64,000 bases of DNA from the NCBI GenBank assembly GCA_047921215.1, contig JBLRWO010000012.1, positions 36,353 to 100,352 of the forward strand, in the 5' to 3' direction. The notes under the pieces were generated by a model that saw only the letters and a program-made list of their open reading frames with translations, was not told the DNA's origin and searched no databases. This stretch comes from RECM01 sp047921215 (GTDB lineage Bacteria; Bacteroidota; Rhodothermia; Balneolales; Cyclonatronaceae). Positions 37,001-43,590 of this stretch are shown one piece after another. The position numbers were made by a program, and so were the translations under genes. The first letter of the stretch is position 1. Every line of letters starts with the position of its first letter.

Positions 37001-37334
37001 CAAGTATCTCAGACCGTTCAACGAGAATCTGGCTGTTAAAGGGCTGGTTTTGATCGTATGGTTTATGGTAAAAGGGGGGGAGTAAAAGTGACCGGGTTGT
37101 GTTCAGGGTATCTGTAGCATCTGTGTCGGATTTAAAAAACTGGGCACTTTCATGGTCCGGGAACAGGATCAGGTAATTTTTTGCGTCTCTGCTGTAGAGT
37201 TCGTGAACCAGGAATGCTTGTAAGGACCCATGATAGTGGTCGAGACGAACGGATTTTCTGCTGCTCAGATTCTTTTGGATTTCATCAACGGGAAACAGAT
37301 CCGAGATTCGCTTCTTTAATTCTCTAACTGCCAT
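33984..37334 (-). CDS. mfd: Transcription-repair coupling factor Mfd
   Basis: A 1116-aa ATP-driven translocase that removes stalled RNA polymerase and recruits UvrA to DNA damage. The layout is: UvrB-like N-terminal region (about 1-350, with FASRGGILDVYPF); RNA-polymerase interaction domain (about 424-500, DYVVHVDYGIGRFAGF); helicase domain 1 with Walker A GDVGFGKT at 579-586 and DEEQ at 680-683; LTATPIPRTLQ; helicase domain 2 (ENGIDI, HQLRGRVGRS); and the TRCF C-terminal domain. The length is standard. It sits upstream of sua5, and a 68-codon ORF lies 47 bases upstream on the same strand. Confidence 0.97.
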   Translation of the reverse strand: MAVRELKKRISDLFPVDEIQKNLSSRKSVRLDHYHGSLQAFLVHELYSRDAKNYLILFPDHESAQFFKSDTDATDTLNTTRSLLLPPFYHKPYDQNQPFNSQILVERSEILEQLTRSDRTILISSVDSVFEKIAPPSTFSESTISIKKGEEWNPARLIELLTDQNYESVNFVERPGEFASRGGILDVYPFTGDYPLRLEFFGNEVESIREFDPDSQRSVSFRDEVRLVPNITALTSSGRQSVFEYLPADTNVILVNEALIAANLHNLIDEAAEAYSLSGSSDAPETMFISYSDYENWIQGKGVLYLGGITNRVDYDFRHSIDARPQPGFNGSIKLLREHILELSKKGISTYILCDNNGQLERFEELLGQNSSDLDYHLTVDTLHEGFLLKPAGLAVYTDHQIFNRYHRPKLKQKKRTGGISLKELKDLKPGDYVVHVDYGIGRFAGFRNIEVKGSTQEAIVIRYQEGSTLYVNVSSLHKVQKYSGKDGHQPKVTRLGSTEWARKKARTKTRVKDIARELIRLYAVRRAQKAYAFSPDNAMLTELEASFIYEETPDQMQAIDDVKADMMNEMPMDRLVCGDVGFGKTEVAVRAAFKAVLDGKQVAVLVPTTILADQHYKTFMNRMSGFPVNVESISRFRSKAEQTDILKRTAKGEVDILIGTHRLTSKDVKFKDLGLLVIDEEQRFGVATKEKIKELRATVDVLTLTATPIPRTLQFSLMGARDLSIINTPPPNRQPVRTEIHSFDSKLVQDVIRQEISRGGQVFFIHNRVANIEEISSMIIDLVPEARVRFAHGQMKGPQLEKIILDFYHHKYDVLVSTNIVENGIDISNANTIIINQAHQFGLSELHQLRGRVGRSNRKAYCYLIAPPFQSLPMDSRKRLMALVEFSDLGAGLNIAMRDLDIRGAGDILGGEQSGFINDIGFDLYNKILNEAVNELKETEFRDIFKDVKIEIALPDTNVEFDLPAMLPSNYVTDSVERLNLYRKLAKASEKDDVMAWRDEINDRFGTVPESAENLINATLIKIFASRNYFDKITVRDGRMWISCPVHTSQHGMEFYESGKFQQMIGMVEQKTGGDFKLVQKNDAVRIVIHNIPNLTASVTFLESLTEEQPVETIA

Positions 37335-37381
37335 TCAGATTTGGTTGATTCGGTAAATTGCCCTGTTTTATATAAATCAGA

Positions 37382-37588
37382 CTAACGTAGCCTGTATTCA
37401 ATCCGTTTCAATGTATACGGTATAGCTGAAAGATACAGTGTGTTCCGGCTATTCTGAACAGTTATTCCGGGATACTTTAACCAGTCATGGATTACCAACC
37501 AAGAAACTGCATCATGTAAAGATTCAAAGCTAAACCAGCGGACTCGAAATTTGAGTTCGTGCTTTCTTTTGTGGCTGATCAAAATCAT
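37382..37588 (-). CDS. Possible small protein upstream of mfd
   Basis: An ATG-initiated frame of 68 codons on the mfd strand, ending 47 bases before the mfd start. The peptide has plausible composition (RWFSFESLHDAVSWLVIHDW) but no recognised family. It could be a real small gene in the mfd operon, or a chance frame. It lies downstream of the terminator at 37680-37715, so if real it would need read-through or its own promoter. Confidence 0.35.
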   Translation of the reverse strand: MILISHKRKHELKFRVRWFSFESLHDAVSWLVIHDWLKYPGITVQNSRNTLYLSAIPYTLKRIEYRLR

Positions 37589-37679
37589 AATCTGAATGGA
37601 CTATGCTTACCTCTGACTGCTAAAGCGAATATTGATGAGACTAATGACGCACCGAATGATACACTTCAGATAACCGGAT

Positions 37680-37715
37680 AAAAAAAAGGCCGCGCCTGAT
37701 CAGAAGCGTGGCCTT
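37680..37715 (-). terminator. Strong rho-independent terminator, minus strand
   Basis: AAGGCCGCGC (37686-37695) pairs with GCGTGGCCTT (37706-37715), nine Watson-Crick pairs plus one G-T, with a CTGATCAG inner palindrome. On the minus strand it is followed by eight U residues (the A-run 37680-37687 on the plus strand). It points toward mfd but is about 90 bases upstream of the small ORF, so it ends a separate transcript or acts as an attenuator. Confidence 0.8.
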
Positions 37716-37890
37716 GGGGGTTAGGTAAACATGATAGTAGGTATGTCCAAAAATATAACTCTTATCTGATAAAAAAAGTGCCTTTTTCAAAAACTTTTAT
37801 AAATCTTTACGTTTAGCCAATTCAGAAAAACTCTATTCAATTAACCAGAGATTAAGGTTAACAGTGTTATCTGATCGTTATTGAATATAA
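37680..37890 (-). ncRNA. Candidate small RNA or attenuated leader upstream of mfd
   Basis: queG has its own terminator at 38104-38159, so the second strong terminator at 37680-37715 must close something that begins between them. There is no coding frame, and TAACTTTG (minus strand, 37897-37904) is a perfect Bacteroidota -7 box that would start RNA near 37890, giving roughly 205-210 bases. No good TTTG box is seen 19-21 bases further upstream. A three-codon frame ATG TTT ACC TAA (37721-37732, minus strand) sits just before the terminator hairpin, as in leader peptides. The RNA could be a free small RNA or the leader of the mfd operon. I recognise no known RNA family. Confidence 0.35.
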
Positions 37891-38103
37891 ATAATTCAAA
37901 GTTATTGCAACATTCGTATTTGTACTGTTTGATGAGGTCCTCGCTTTTAGAGTAGGTATTTTTCTCTATATACAATGCATAGTATGAAATTGTATTAATC
38001 GTAAAGTTTTAACTTCAAAAAATCTATATGAGATGAATATATCTGTTATTTACGATAAATTATTTACCGTTATATTTAATAAATCAGATAAAATAAAACA
38101 GGT

Positions 38104-38159
38104 AAAAAAGCCTACCAATTTAACCGGATTATTTTTCGTGAACACAATCCCGGTTGGTA
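38104..38159 (-). terminator. Rho-independent terminator overlapping the 3' end of queG
   Basis: On the minus strand a long imperfect hairpin forms from TACCAACCGGGATT (38159 to 38146) with AATCCGGTT and TTGGTA (38130 to 38113), with one bulged G and a small internal loop. Six U residues follow at 38109-38104. The left arm and part of the loop lie inside the last codons of queG, so the stop codon is within the hairpin loop. Confidence 0.75.
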
Positions 38160-39097
38160 TTACGAGGCTTTATAAAAGTAATATTTCGTTTAAGTCCGTC
38201 AAATTTAGTTCGTTTTACGGCACTTTTCCTGAATAATTCCCGGTACACATCCAGGTTGAGTTCCTCCCAGAAGTCATAACTGCTGCCATTTACCCTGCGG
38301 TCCGGCTTGAATTGCGTTGTGTTTGTATCAGGGGCTTTACGGTTCCAGGGGCAGACATCCTGACAAATATCACACCCGAATATCCAGTTATCCATTTTAT
38401 CACGGAAATAGTTCGGGATGGCATCCCTCAACTCAATAGTAAGATATGATATGCATCTGGTGGCATCGATTTGATAGGGTTGATAAAGGGCATCGGTTGG
38501 ACAAGCATCAATACATCTGGTACAACTTCCACAATGATCAGCAACGGGACTGTCGTAATCAAAATCAGCATCCACTATCATTTCACCGATAAAAAACCAT
38601 GAACCCATTCCTTTCCTCAGAATATTCGTGTTTTTTCCGAGCCATCCCAAACCCGAACGAACGGCCCATGCTTTATCCATTACCGGGGCTGAATCCACAA
38701 AAACTCTTCCTTCAAGGCCTCCATTTATTTCACGGGTGTATTCGAAAAGCTGATAGAGTTTCTCTTTTAAAACGTTGTGATAGTCTTCGCCAACTGCATA
38801 CTTGGCAATTTTGGGACATTCAGGGTGTTCCCGCTGAACCTGGTCTTCTTCACGATTGTAATAATTACAAATTACAGAGACAACGGATTTAGCTCCAGGA
38901 ACGAGTTTTCCCGGATCTGTTCGCTTCTCAAAATGGTTTTCCATCCACGACATACTTCCGTGAAGACCTTTATTCAGCCATTCTTCGAGTTGCCTGGCCT
39001 CCCGTTCCATTTGCTGCACTCGCGAGAAACCGGCTGCTTCAAACCCAAGCTCTACCGCCCTTTGCCTGACTTTATATGTTCGTTCGCTTATGGTCAC
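38129..39097 (-). CDS. queG: Epoxyqueuosine reductase QueG
   Basis: A 322-aa cobalamin- and iron-sulfur-dependent enzyme for the last step of queuosine synthesis on tRNA. The N-terminal half has the conserved KYAVGEDYHNVLK and DSAPVMDKAWAVRSGLGWLGKN. Two 4Fe-4S clusters are bound by CGSCTRCIDACPT and by a second set including GCDICQDVCPW. The start is GTG at 39097. The C terminus has no HEAT-repeat domain, so this is the short form. A terminator overlaps its last codons. Confidence 0.94.
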   Translation of the reverse strand: MTISERTYKVRQRAVELGFEAAGFSRVQQMEREARQLEEWLNKGLHGSMSWMENHFEKRTDPGKLVPGAKSVVSVICNYYNREEDQVQREHPECPKIAKYAVGEDYHNVLKEKLYQLFEYTREINGGLEGRVFVDSAPVMDKAWAVRSGLGWLGKNTNILRKGMGSWFFIGEMIVDADFDYDSPVADHCGSCTRCIDACPTDALYQPYQIDATRCISYLTIELRDAIPNYFRDKMDNWIFGCDICQDVCPWNRKAPDTNTTQFKPDRRVNGSSYDFWEELNLDVYRELFRKSAVKRTKFDGLKRNITFIKPRNTNRDCVHEK

Positions 39098-39407
39098 TTA
39101 ATATCTGAAAACCCTCATAATTGATGATACGCTATGATACCGAATTCGTAATGGATGATCCAACTTAATTAAAATTCAATGAATAATACGGCACCGTAAG
39201 TAGTCTTCTTAATCCACATATATTCAACGCTTGATTTTGATGCTGTAATCCATCGCAGACAACTCAGCATATCTGTCATTATACCTGATTCCGGTATTAA
39301 ACCTTATTTGATATAACCGGGATCTTAATAAAATGGATGCATAATGGAAGAAAAAAAAGCCAATAATCTTATATTAAAACCTCATACTCACATTAGATTA
39401 TAGGATT
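39098..39407. other. 310-base intergenic region between divergent queG and a porin gene
   Basis: AT-rich, with no gene. It must hold the queG and porin promoters, but I see no box strong enough to place either one. Confidence 0.45.
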
Positions 39408-40646
39408 ATGAAAAAAATTGTGGTTCCGTTACTTACACTACTATTTTTTGCGAACGGTCTGAATGCTCAATCCCTGATTGACTGGAGCGGTGAATTACGT
39501 CTTCGATCCGAGATTGACGGACGTAATTTCGATCTTGATACCAGGGCCAATACATATACGCTGTCAAGAGCACGGCTTGGAGCCATGATAAAACCGGCCG
39601 GTAACATCAGTCTTTTTCTGCAGGTGCAGGATTCCAGGGTATTCGGGTCTGAACCCGGTACGCTGGCTAATACGGCCAATCTGGATCTGCACCAGGGGTA
39701 TTTTCTGGTTAATGGCTTCCTCGCTGAAGAGATTGATCTGAAAGCCGGGCGGATGGAGCTCAATTACGGTAACCAGCGGCTGATCGGTGCCGTGGGATGG
39801 AACAATGTCGGAAGATCTTTTGATGGTGGCGTAATAGGGTTGAATTTCGACAGGATTTCGATCGATATTATGGCACTCAACGTTCGTGAAGTCCACAATT
39901 ACGCTCCGGTGGCTACTCCGGGTGCCGTACAGGCTGTAAGAGATACGGGCCATAACCTGATTGGCATCTATTCAATGACAAAACCGGGTGAAACTGTTAA
40001 TGGCGATTTTTATCTGCTTTATGAACAGGATCGTTTCCGCGTTGGTGAAGGTGGCGACCTCAGGCTGTCACGTTTTACACTGGGTACCTGGCTCAGGGGA
40101 TCGGCTGCCGGTTTTTCATGGCAAACCGAAACGGCTCTGCAGTTTGGCAAAACTGCTGGAACAGATATAATGGCCGTTATGCTTACAGGTGAAATCGCAT
40201 TCAGGCCTGAAAATGAAACCGTAAGTCAGCTCGCGCTGGGTCTGGACTATCTTTCAGGAACGGACCCCGATGAGTCTGACTACAAAACGTTCGACCCGGT
40301 TTACCATACCGGTCATAAGTTTTACGGTTTTATGGATTATTTCATCAGCATTCCATCACAGACTTTTAACAGGGGTCTGGTTGATCTTTACCTGAAATCA
40401 TCGTTCCGGTTCAGCAATACGGTTACTCTGGATGCCTGGCTGCATAATTTCTGGTTCCAGCAGGAATTGGTAGATGATACATTTGCAGGTACCGAGCTCG
40501 ACCTTGTATCCAACTGGTCATATCATGATAATCTGACCTTTATGTTAGGCTGGTCTCTTTTCCAGCCCGGCGATGTTATGAAGCGGATATTCCAGAATGA
40601 GGATTTGGCATATTACGGATATATTTCTGCCAGGGTTCATTTTTAG
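39408..40646 (+). CDS. Alginate-export-like outer-membrane porin
   Basis: A 412-aa barrel protein with a signal peptide (residues 1-20, GLNAQS). Strand-rich sequence typical of the alginate_exp family follows, starting with IDWSGELRLRSEIDGRNFD and SRARLGAMIKPAGNISLFLQVQDSRVFG, and containing LKAGRMELNYGNQRLIGAVGWNNVGRSFDG (the family's R-x-E-L-x-Y-G-x-x-R-L-I-G pattern). The C terminus ends in an aromatic barrel strand (YISARVHF). The name reflects the fold; alginate transport is not implied. It is a single gene with a hairpin downstream. Confidence 0.86.
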   Translation: MKKIVVPLLTLLFFANGLNAQSLIDWSGELRLRSEIDGRNFDLDTRANTYTLSRARLGAMIKPAGNISLFLQVQDSRVFGSEPGTLANTANLDLHQGYFLVNGFLAEEIDLKAGRMELNYGNQRLIGAVGWNNVGRSFDGGVIGLNFDRISIDIMALNVREVHNYAPVATPGAVQAVRDTGHNLIGIYSMTKPGETVNGDFYLLYEQDRFRVGEGGDLRLSRFTLGTWLRGSAAGFSWQTETALQFGKTAGTDIMAVMLTGEIAFRPENETVSQLALGLDYLSGTDPDESDYKTFDPVYHTGHKFYGFMDYFISIPSQTFNRGLVDLYLKSSFRFSNTVTLDAWLHNFWFQQELVDDTFAGTELDLVSNWSYHDNLTFMLGWSLFQPGDVMKRIFQNEDLAYYGYISARVHF

Positions 40647-40656
40647 TAAAAGGGGA

Positions 40657-40680
40657 GGGAGGTCAGTTGAAAAACCTCCC
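40657..40680. terminator. GC-rich hairpin after the porin gene
   Basis: GGGAGGT (40657-40663) pairs with ACCTCCC (40674-40680) across a 10-base loop, 10 bases after the porin stop and before the convergent CDGSH gene end. There is no strong U-tract on the plus strand. Confidence 0.4.
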
Positions 40681-40704
40681 CCGAATACCCTAATATTCAG
40701 GCAA

Positions 40705-41352
40705 TCAGCCGGTAAAGCCAATCTTTTTGTGGGTTCCGTCACAAAAGGGTTTGTTTGCCGATTGACCACAGCGGCAGAGAGCTATGCCTTTGGCACTTGT
40801 TATTCTGTTCTCACCTTGCAGCGTATACCTGCCTTTGAGTAGCAACGGTCCATCTTTCAGCATTCTGATTTCGAGTATTTCCTGATCAGATTCGGTTGGT
40901 GCGCCCTCAAAAGTTTCCATTCTGAAAGACCGGTCAGCTACGAATCCCTCCTTGTGACTGTTATCGCAAAACGGTTTGTCTTTCGATAGTCCGCATCTGC
41001 AGAAGGCTACACGGGTATCGCTTATGATTTCATTCCCGTCAGAATCGGTAACTTTGATTTTGCCCCGCGCATAAACAGGACCTGAGGATACCAGTTCAAG
41101 CGAGTTTTGTTCAGGGGCGTGTTCGTTATCAACACCGTCTTTTCGTTTATATTGTAAAGCACCTGTAGGGCACCGGTGTATAACTTCTGCTATTGAGCCG
41201 GCGTCGGAGTTTTCCGGCTTAATCCAGGGTTTTTCATCCGGGTTGAATACCTCACCCAGACCCCTTACACACTCGGCTGCATGAATACACCGCCCAACAT
41301 CGTAGGTTACCTGAATTTGATCACTTTCGTAGCTGTAGATTTTTCTGTTCAT
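40705..41352 (-). CDS. Iron-sulfur protein with a ferredoxin-like N terminus and two CDGSH domains
   Basis: A 215-aa cytoplasmic protein. Residues 10-70 form a divergent mono-cluster ferredoxin domain (Fer4_19 type, CIHAAECVRGL and HRCPTGAL). Two CDGSH-type domains follow: CRCGLSKDKPFCDNSHKEGF (about 115-135) and CRCGQSANKPFCDGTHKKIGF (near the C terminus). Each has the three-Cys/one-His ligand set of the 2Fe-2S CDGSH cluster. Related proteins are redox or cluster-transfer proteins of uncertain role. The close spacing of one ferredoxin-like and two CDGSH units is a recognised family arrangement. It stands alone. Confidence 0.9.
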   Translation of the reverse strand: MNRKIYSYESDQIQVTYDVGRCIHAAECVRGLGEVFNPDEKPWIKPENSDAGSIAEVIHRCPTGALQYKRKDGVDNEHAPEQNSLELVSSGPVYARGKIKVTDSDGNEIISDTRVAFCRCGLSKDKPFCDNSHKEGFVADRSFRMETFEGAPTESDQEILEIRMLKDGPLLLKGRYTLQGENRITSAKGIALCRCGQSANKPFCDGTHKKIGFTG

Positions 41353-41390
41353 TATGGTATGGCTGAATATGTAAGATATGGTACGGTTTA

Positions 41391-42185
41391 TTACAGACTG
41401 ACCTCGTCGAATGAATGATAAACGGAGGGAGGAAGTTCCCTGAATACAGCTATGTCCGAAATTTGCCGGTCACCACGTCCGCCCGATAATAAAATTTCTC
41501 CATGCCTGCTATAATCGGTCCAGGGACCCTTGAAATTCGGAGATTCCATGTCATATTGCCTGAAATAGGCCCACTGAGTTACCAGTTTTATATCTTTATC
41601 GATCCATATGTGATATTTGTTATCGGGCGTAACTCCTACATTCCGAAATCTGAGTTCCAGTTTGTCGGCCTCACTGCCACTGTCTGTTTCTTCCGTACCC
41701 AGATAGGTTAGTGTTACCCCTGAATCCTTCAATTTATAGGGCATGACCAGCCAGTACGAATCATTGATCCAGATCGATTTGCCCTGCTGTACGTATTTGG
41801 CTACTGAGTCGGGCAGGGTCATTTCACTCCCGTTTCTCCACACCCTGCCGGTATCATCATTGATGTTAAGCAGTATCCGTGTTTCGGAAGAGGGGATTTC
41901 TATGCGGACATCACCGGTCCATTTATCCCAGAACAGGGTTCTGAAACCAAAGAAATTCCAACGCAGGTGACGTGTATTGTCCCAGGCTTGCCTTCCTCCC
42001 ATAGCTTTCATCACCTCATCTGCTATCAAAACGGCCTCAGCATCAGAACCTTCATGGTTAAACCCGGATTGTGCCGGGTTATCTGTCGTGCCAGACGCTA
42101 CGGTTTGAGATGTATCCGTTTTGTCGGGGCTACAGGATATTAGCACAGAAAAAGTAAATAAAACGAGCAGGGTCAGATATTTCAT
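41391..42185 (-). CDS. Outer-membrane lipoprotein, LolA-like fold (DUF6503-like)
   Basis: A 264-aa lipoprotein. I chose the ATG at 42185, since from there a lipoprotein signal peptide is clear (MKYLTLLVLFTFSVLISC, lipobox LISC with Cys18); the open frame runs on to 42257 but adds unrelated residues. The mature part begins with a Ser/Thr/Asp-rich linker, then a LolA-like helix (EVMKAMGGRQAWDNTRHLRWNFFG) and many beta-strands. The fold suggests it binds lipid or lipoprotein, but no function is proven. It is transcribed toward the CDGSH gene, 38 bases away. Confidence 0.75.
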   Translation of the reverse strand: MKYLTLLVLFTFSVLISCSPDKTDTSQTVASGTTDNPAQSGFNHEGSDAEAVLIADEVMKAMGGRQAWDNTRHLRWNFFGFRTLFWDKWTGDVRIEIPSSETRILLNINDDTGRVWRNGSEMTLPDSVAKYVQQGKSIWINDSYWLVMPYKLKDSGVTLTYLGTEETDSGSEADKLELRFRNVGVTPDNKYHIWIDKDIKLVTQWAYFRQYDMESPNFKGPWTDYSRHGEILLSGGRGDRQISDIAVFRELPPSVYHSFDEVSL

Positions 42186-42501
42186 GGTATTGGTTTGATT
42201 TTCAGATAGTGAAATACGAACAAAACCGAAGCAGAGGTTGCGGTAGCCTGTTGGCATAATAGTAGCCTGTTGGCATAATATAAGTGCAGAATGTCAAAAA
42301 ACAGATAGTTTCATTTTTATTCAATGAATTCCGGCAAACCATTTGAAGAGTTTCCATCACCTTTCTGAATACTACAGAGTTGATTAATAAATCGTTTAAC
42401 CTGTTGCATCAGATGCTGTTGCTAATCCCAATGTAACCAATTCAAATGAGCTTCGTACAGATAGCGAGATGTAAATACCCACCCATGCAAACAATCTCAC
42501 A
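42186..42501. other. 316-base divergent intergenic region containing a 19-bp tandem repeat
   Basis: Lies between the lipoprotein gene (minus) and the RND operon (plus) and so should hold both promoters. No gene is seen. It contains the perfect tandem repeat described separately. Confidence 0.6.
42243..42280. repeat. Perfect 19-bp tandem duplication
   Basis: GTAGCCTGTTGGCATAATA occurs at 42243-42261 and again, immediately adjacent and identical, at 42262-42280. It lies in the promoter region of the lipoprotein gene and about 220 bases ahead of the RND operon. It may be a slippage duplication, or a site whose copy number affects transcription. Confidence 0.9.
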
Positions 42502-43560
42502 ATGAGTATGAAAAAACTGATACTTATGATCCTTCTTCTTGCCTCAATCAGCCTTAGCCAGGTTTCCTGTTCCAGTGAGAGTCAATCTAAAAGCCCTGCC
42601 GATACCGATTCCACGCCGGTTATTCCTGTAGAGGCAGACAGGGTAAAGCGTGGCGATGTTTCCGCCTACTATCACGGTACAGCAACGCTTGAAGCCAGGG
42701 ATGAAGCCACAGTAGTAGCAGAGGTGGCGGGCCTTGTAACCGGCATATTCGTTGAAGAAGGAGATATGGTGAGCAAAGGGCAGATTCTTGCCAAAATAGA
42801 CCGGGAACCCTACGAGATCGAGGCAGCAAGAGTGCAGGCCATTCTGAATCGACTTGAGAATGAATTTGAAAGAAACCGTATTATGTTTGATCGAAATCTT
42901 ATTAGCGCTGAGGTTTTTGAAAGTTCAAAATTTGAACTGGAAATGCAGAAAGCGAACCTGGATCTGGCAAAACGCAATCTGGATCAGACCGATATCAGGG
43001 CGCCGATCGCAGGCGTAATAGGTGACCGTTATATCAAGACAGGTAATCGCATTGCATCCAATCAGGCTGCGTTCGATGTAATTCAGATGAACCCTCTGCT
43101 GGCTATTTTACACGTTCCGGAACATGAAATGAGTAAAATCATAGCCGGCCAGACTGTAGCACTTTCCATTGATGCCCTCTCCAATGAACAGTTTACGGGT
43201 CGTGTTGAAAGAGTAAGTCCGGTTGTTGACAGATCAACCGGCACTGTTAAGACAACCGTTATGGTTGACGATGAAAGCGGTAACCTGAAACCCGGAATGT
43301 TTGCAAGGGTCAGCATCGTTCACAGAACTAACAATAACGCGCTTATTATTCCACGCCAGGCGGTATTGACGGAAGATGGCCGCACATCCACTTACGTTGT
43401 TCAAGACAGCATTGCTGTTCTCAAAAGACTTACTACCGGATTTACAAACGGCATATACATCGAAGTACTCGACGGTTTGTCTGAAGGGGAGCAGGTTGTA
43501 ACCGCTGGTCAGGCCAGTTTGCGCGACAGCAGCAAAATTGAAGTGATACGCATAAACTAA
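42502..43560 (+). CDS. RND efflux periplasmic adaptor (membrane fusion protein)
   Basis: A 352-aa HlyD/MexA-type adaptor. It has a lipoprotein signal peptide (KKLILMILLLASISLSQVSC, Cys at about 23), a biotinyl-lipoyl-like domain (TVVAEVAGLVTGIFVEEGDMVSKGQILAKID), a coiled-coil hairpin (about 105-155), the second half of the lipoyl domain (ADIRAPIAGVIGDRYIK-like, actually TDIRAPIAG), and a beta-barrel and membrane-proximal domain at the C terminus. It links inner-membrane RND pumps to an outer-membrane channel. Two permease genes follow; no outer-membrane channel gene follows them. Confidence 0.93.
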   Translation: MSMKKLILMILLLASISLSQVSCSSESQSKSPADTDSTPVIPVEADRVKRGDVSAYYHGTATLEARDEATVVAEVAGLVTGIFVEEGDMVSKGQILAKIDREPYEIEAARVQAILNRLENEFERNRIMFDRNLISAEVFESSKFELEMQKANLDLAKRNLDQTDIRAPIAGVIGDRYIKTGNRIASNQAAFDVIQMNPLLAILHVPEHEMSKIIAGQTVALSIDALSNEQFTGRVERVSPVVDRSTGTVKTTVMVDDESGNLKPGMFARVSIVHRTNNNALIIPRQAVLTEDGRTSTYVVQDSIAVLKRLTTGFTNGIYIEVLDGLSEGEQVVTAGQASLRDSSKIEVIRIN

Positions 43561-43590
43561 TTTGAATCCAGTCAGGGAAAGGTTTGCTCA

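Larger units (their letters stand above)
37589..38128. other. 540-base gap with two terminators and no gene
   Basis: Very AT-rich, with no convincing coding frame. It holds a strong minus-strand terminator at 37680-37715 and most of the queG terminator at 38104-38159. Between them lie about 390 bases that contain a perfect TAnnTTTG-type -7 box on the minus strand (37897-37904). See the small-RNA candidate. Confidence 0.6.

Noticed and set aside
38033..38236. A 67-codon plus-strand frame overlapping the queG end
   Set aside because: It runs antisense through the queG terminator and coding end, is AT-rich and has no family features.
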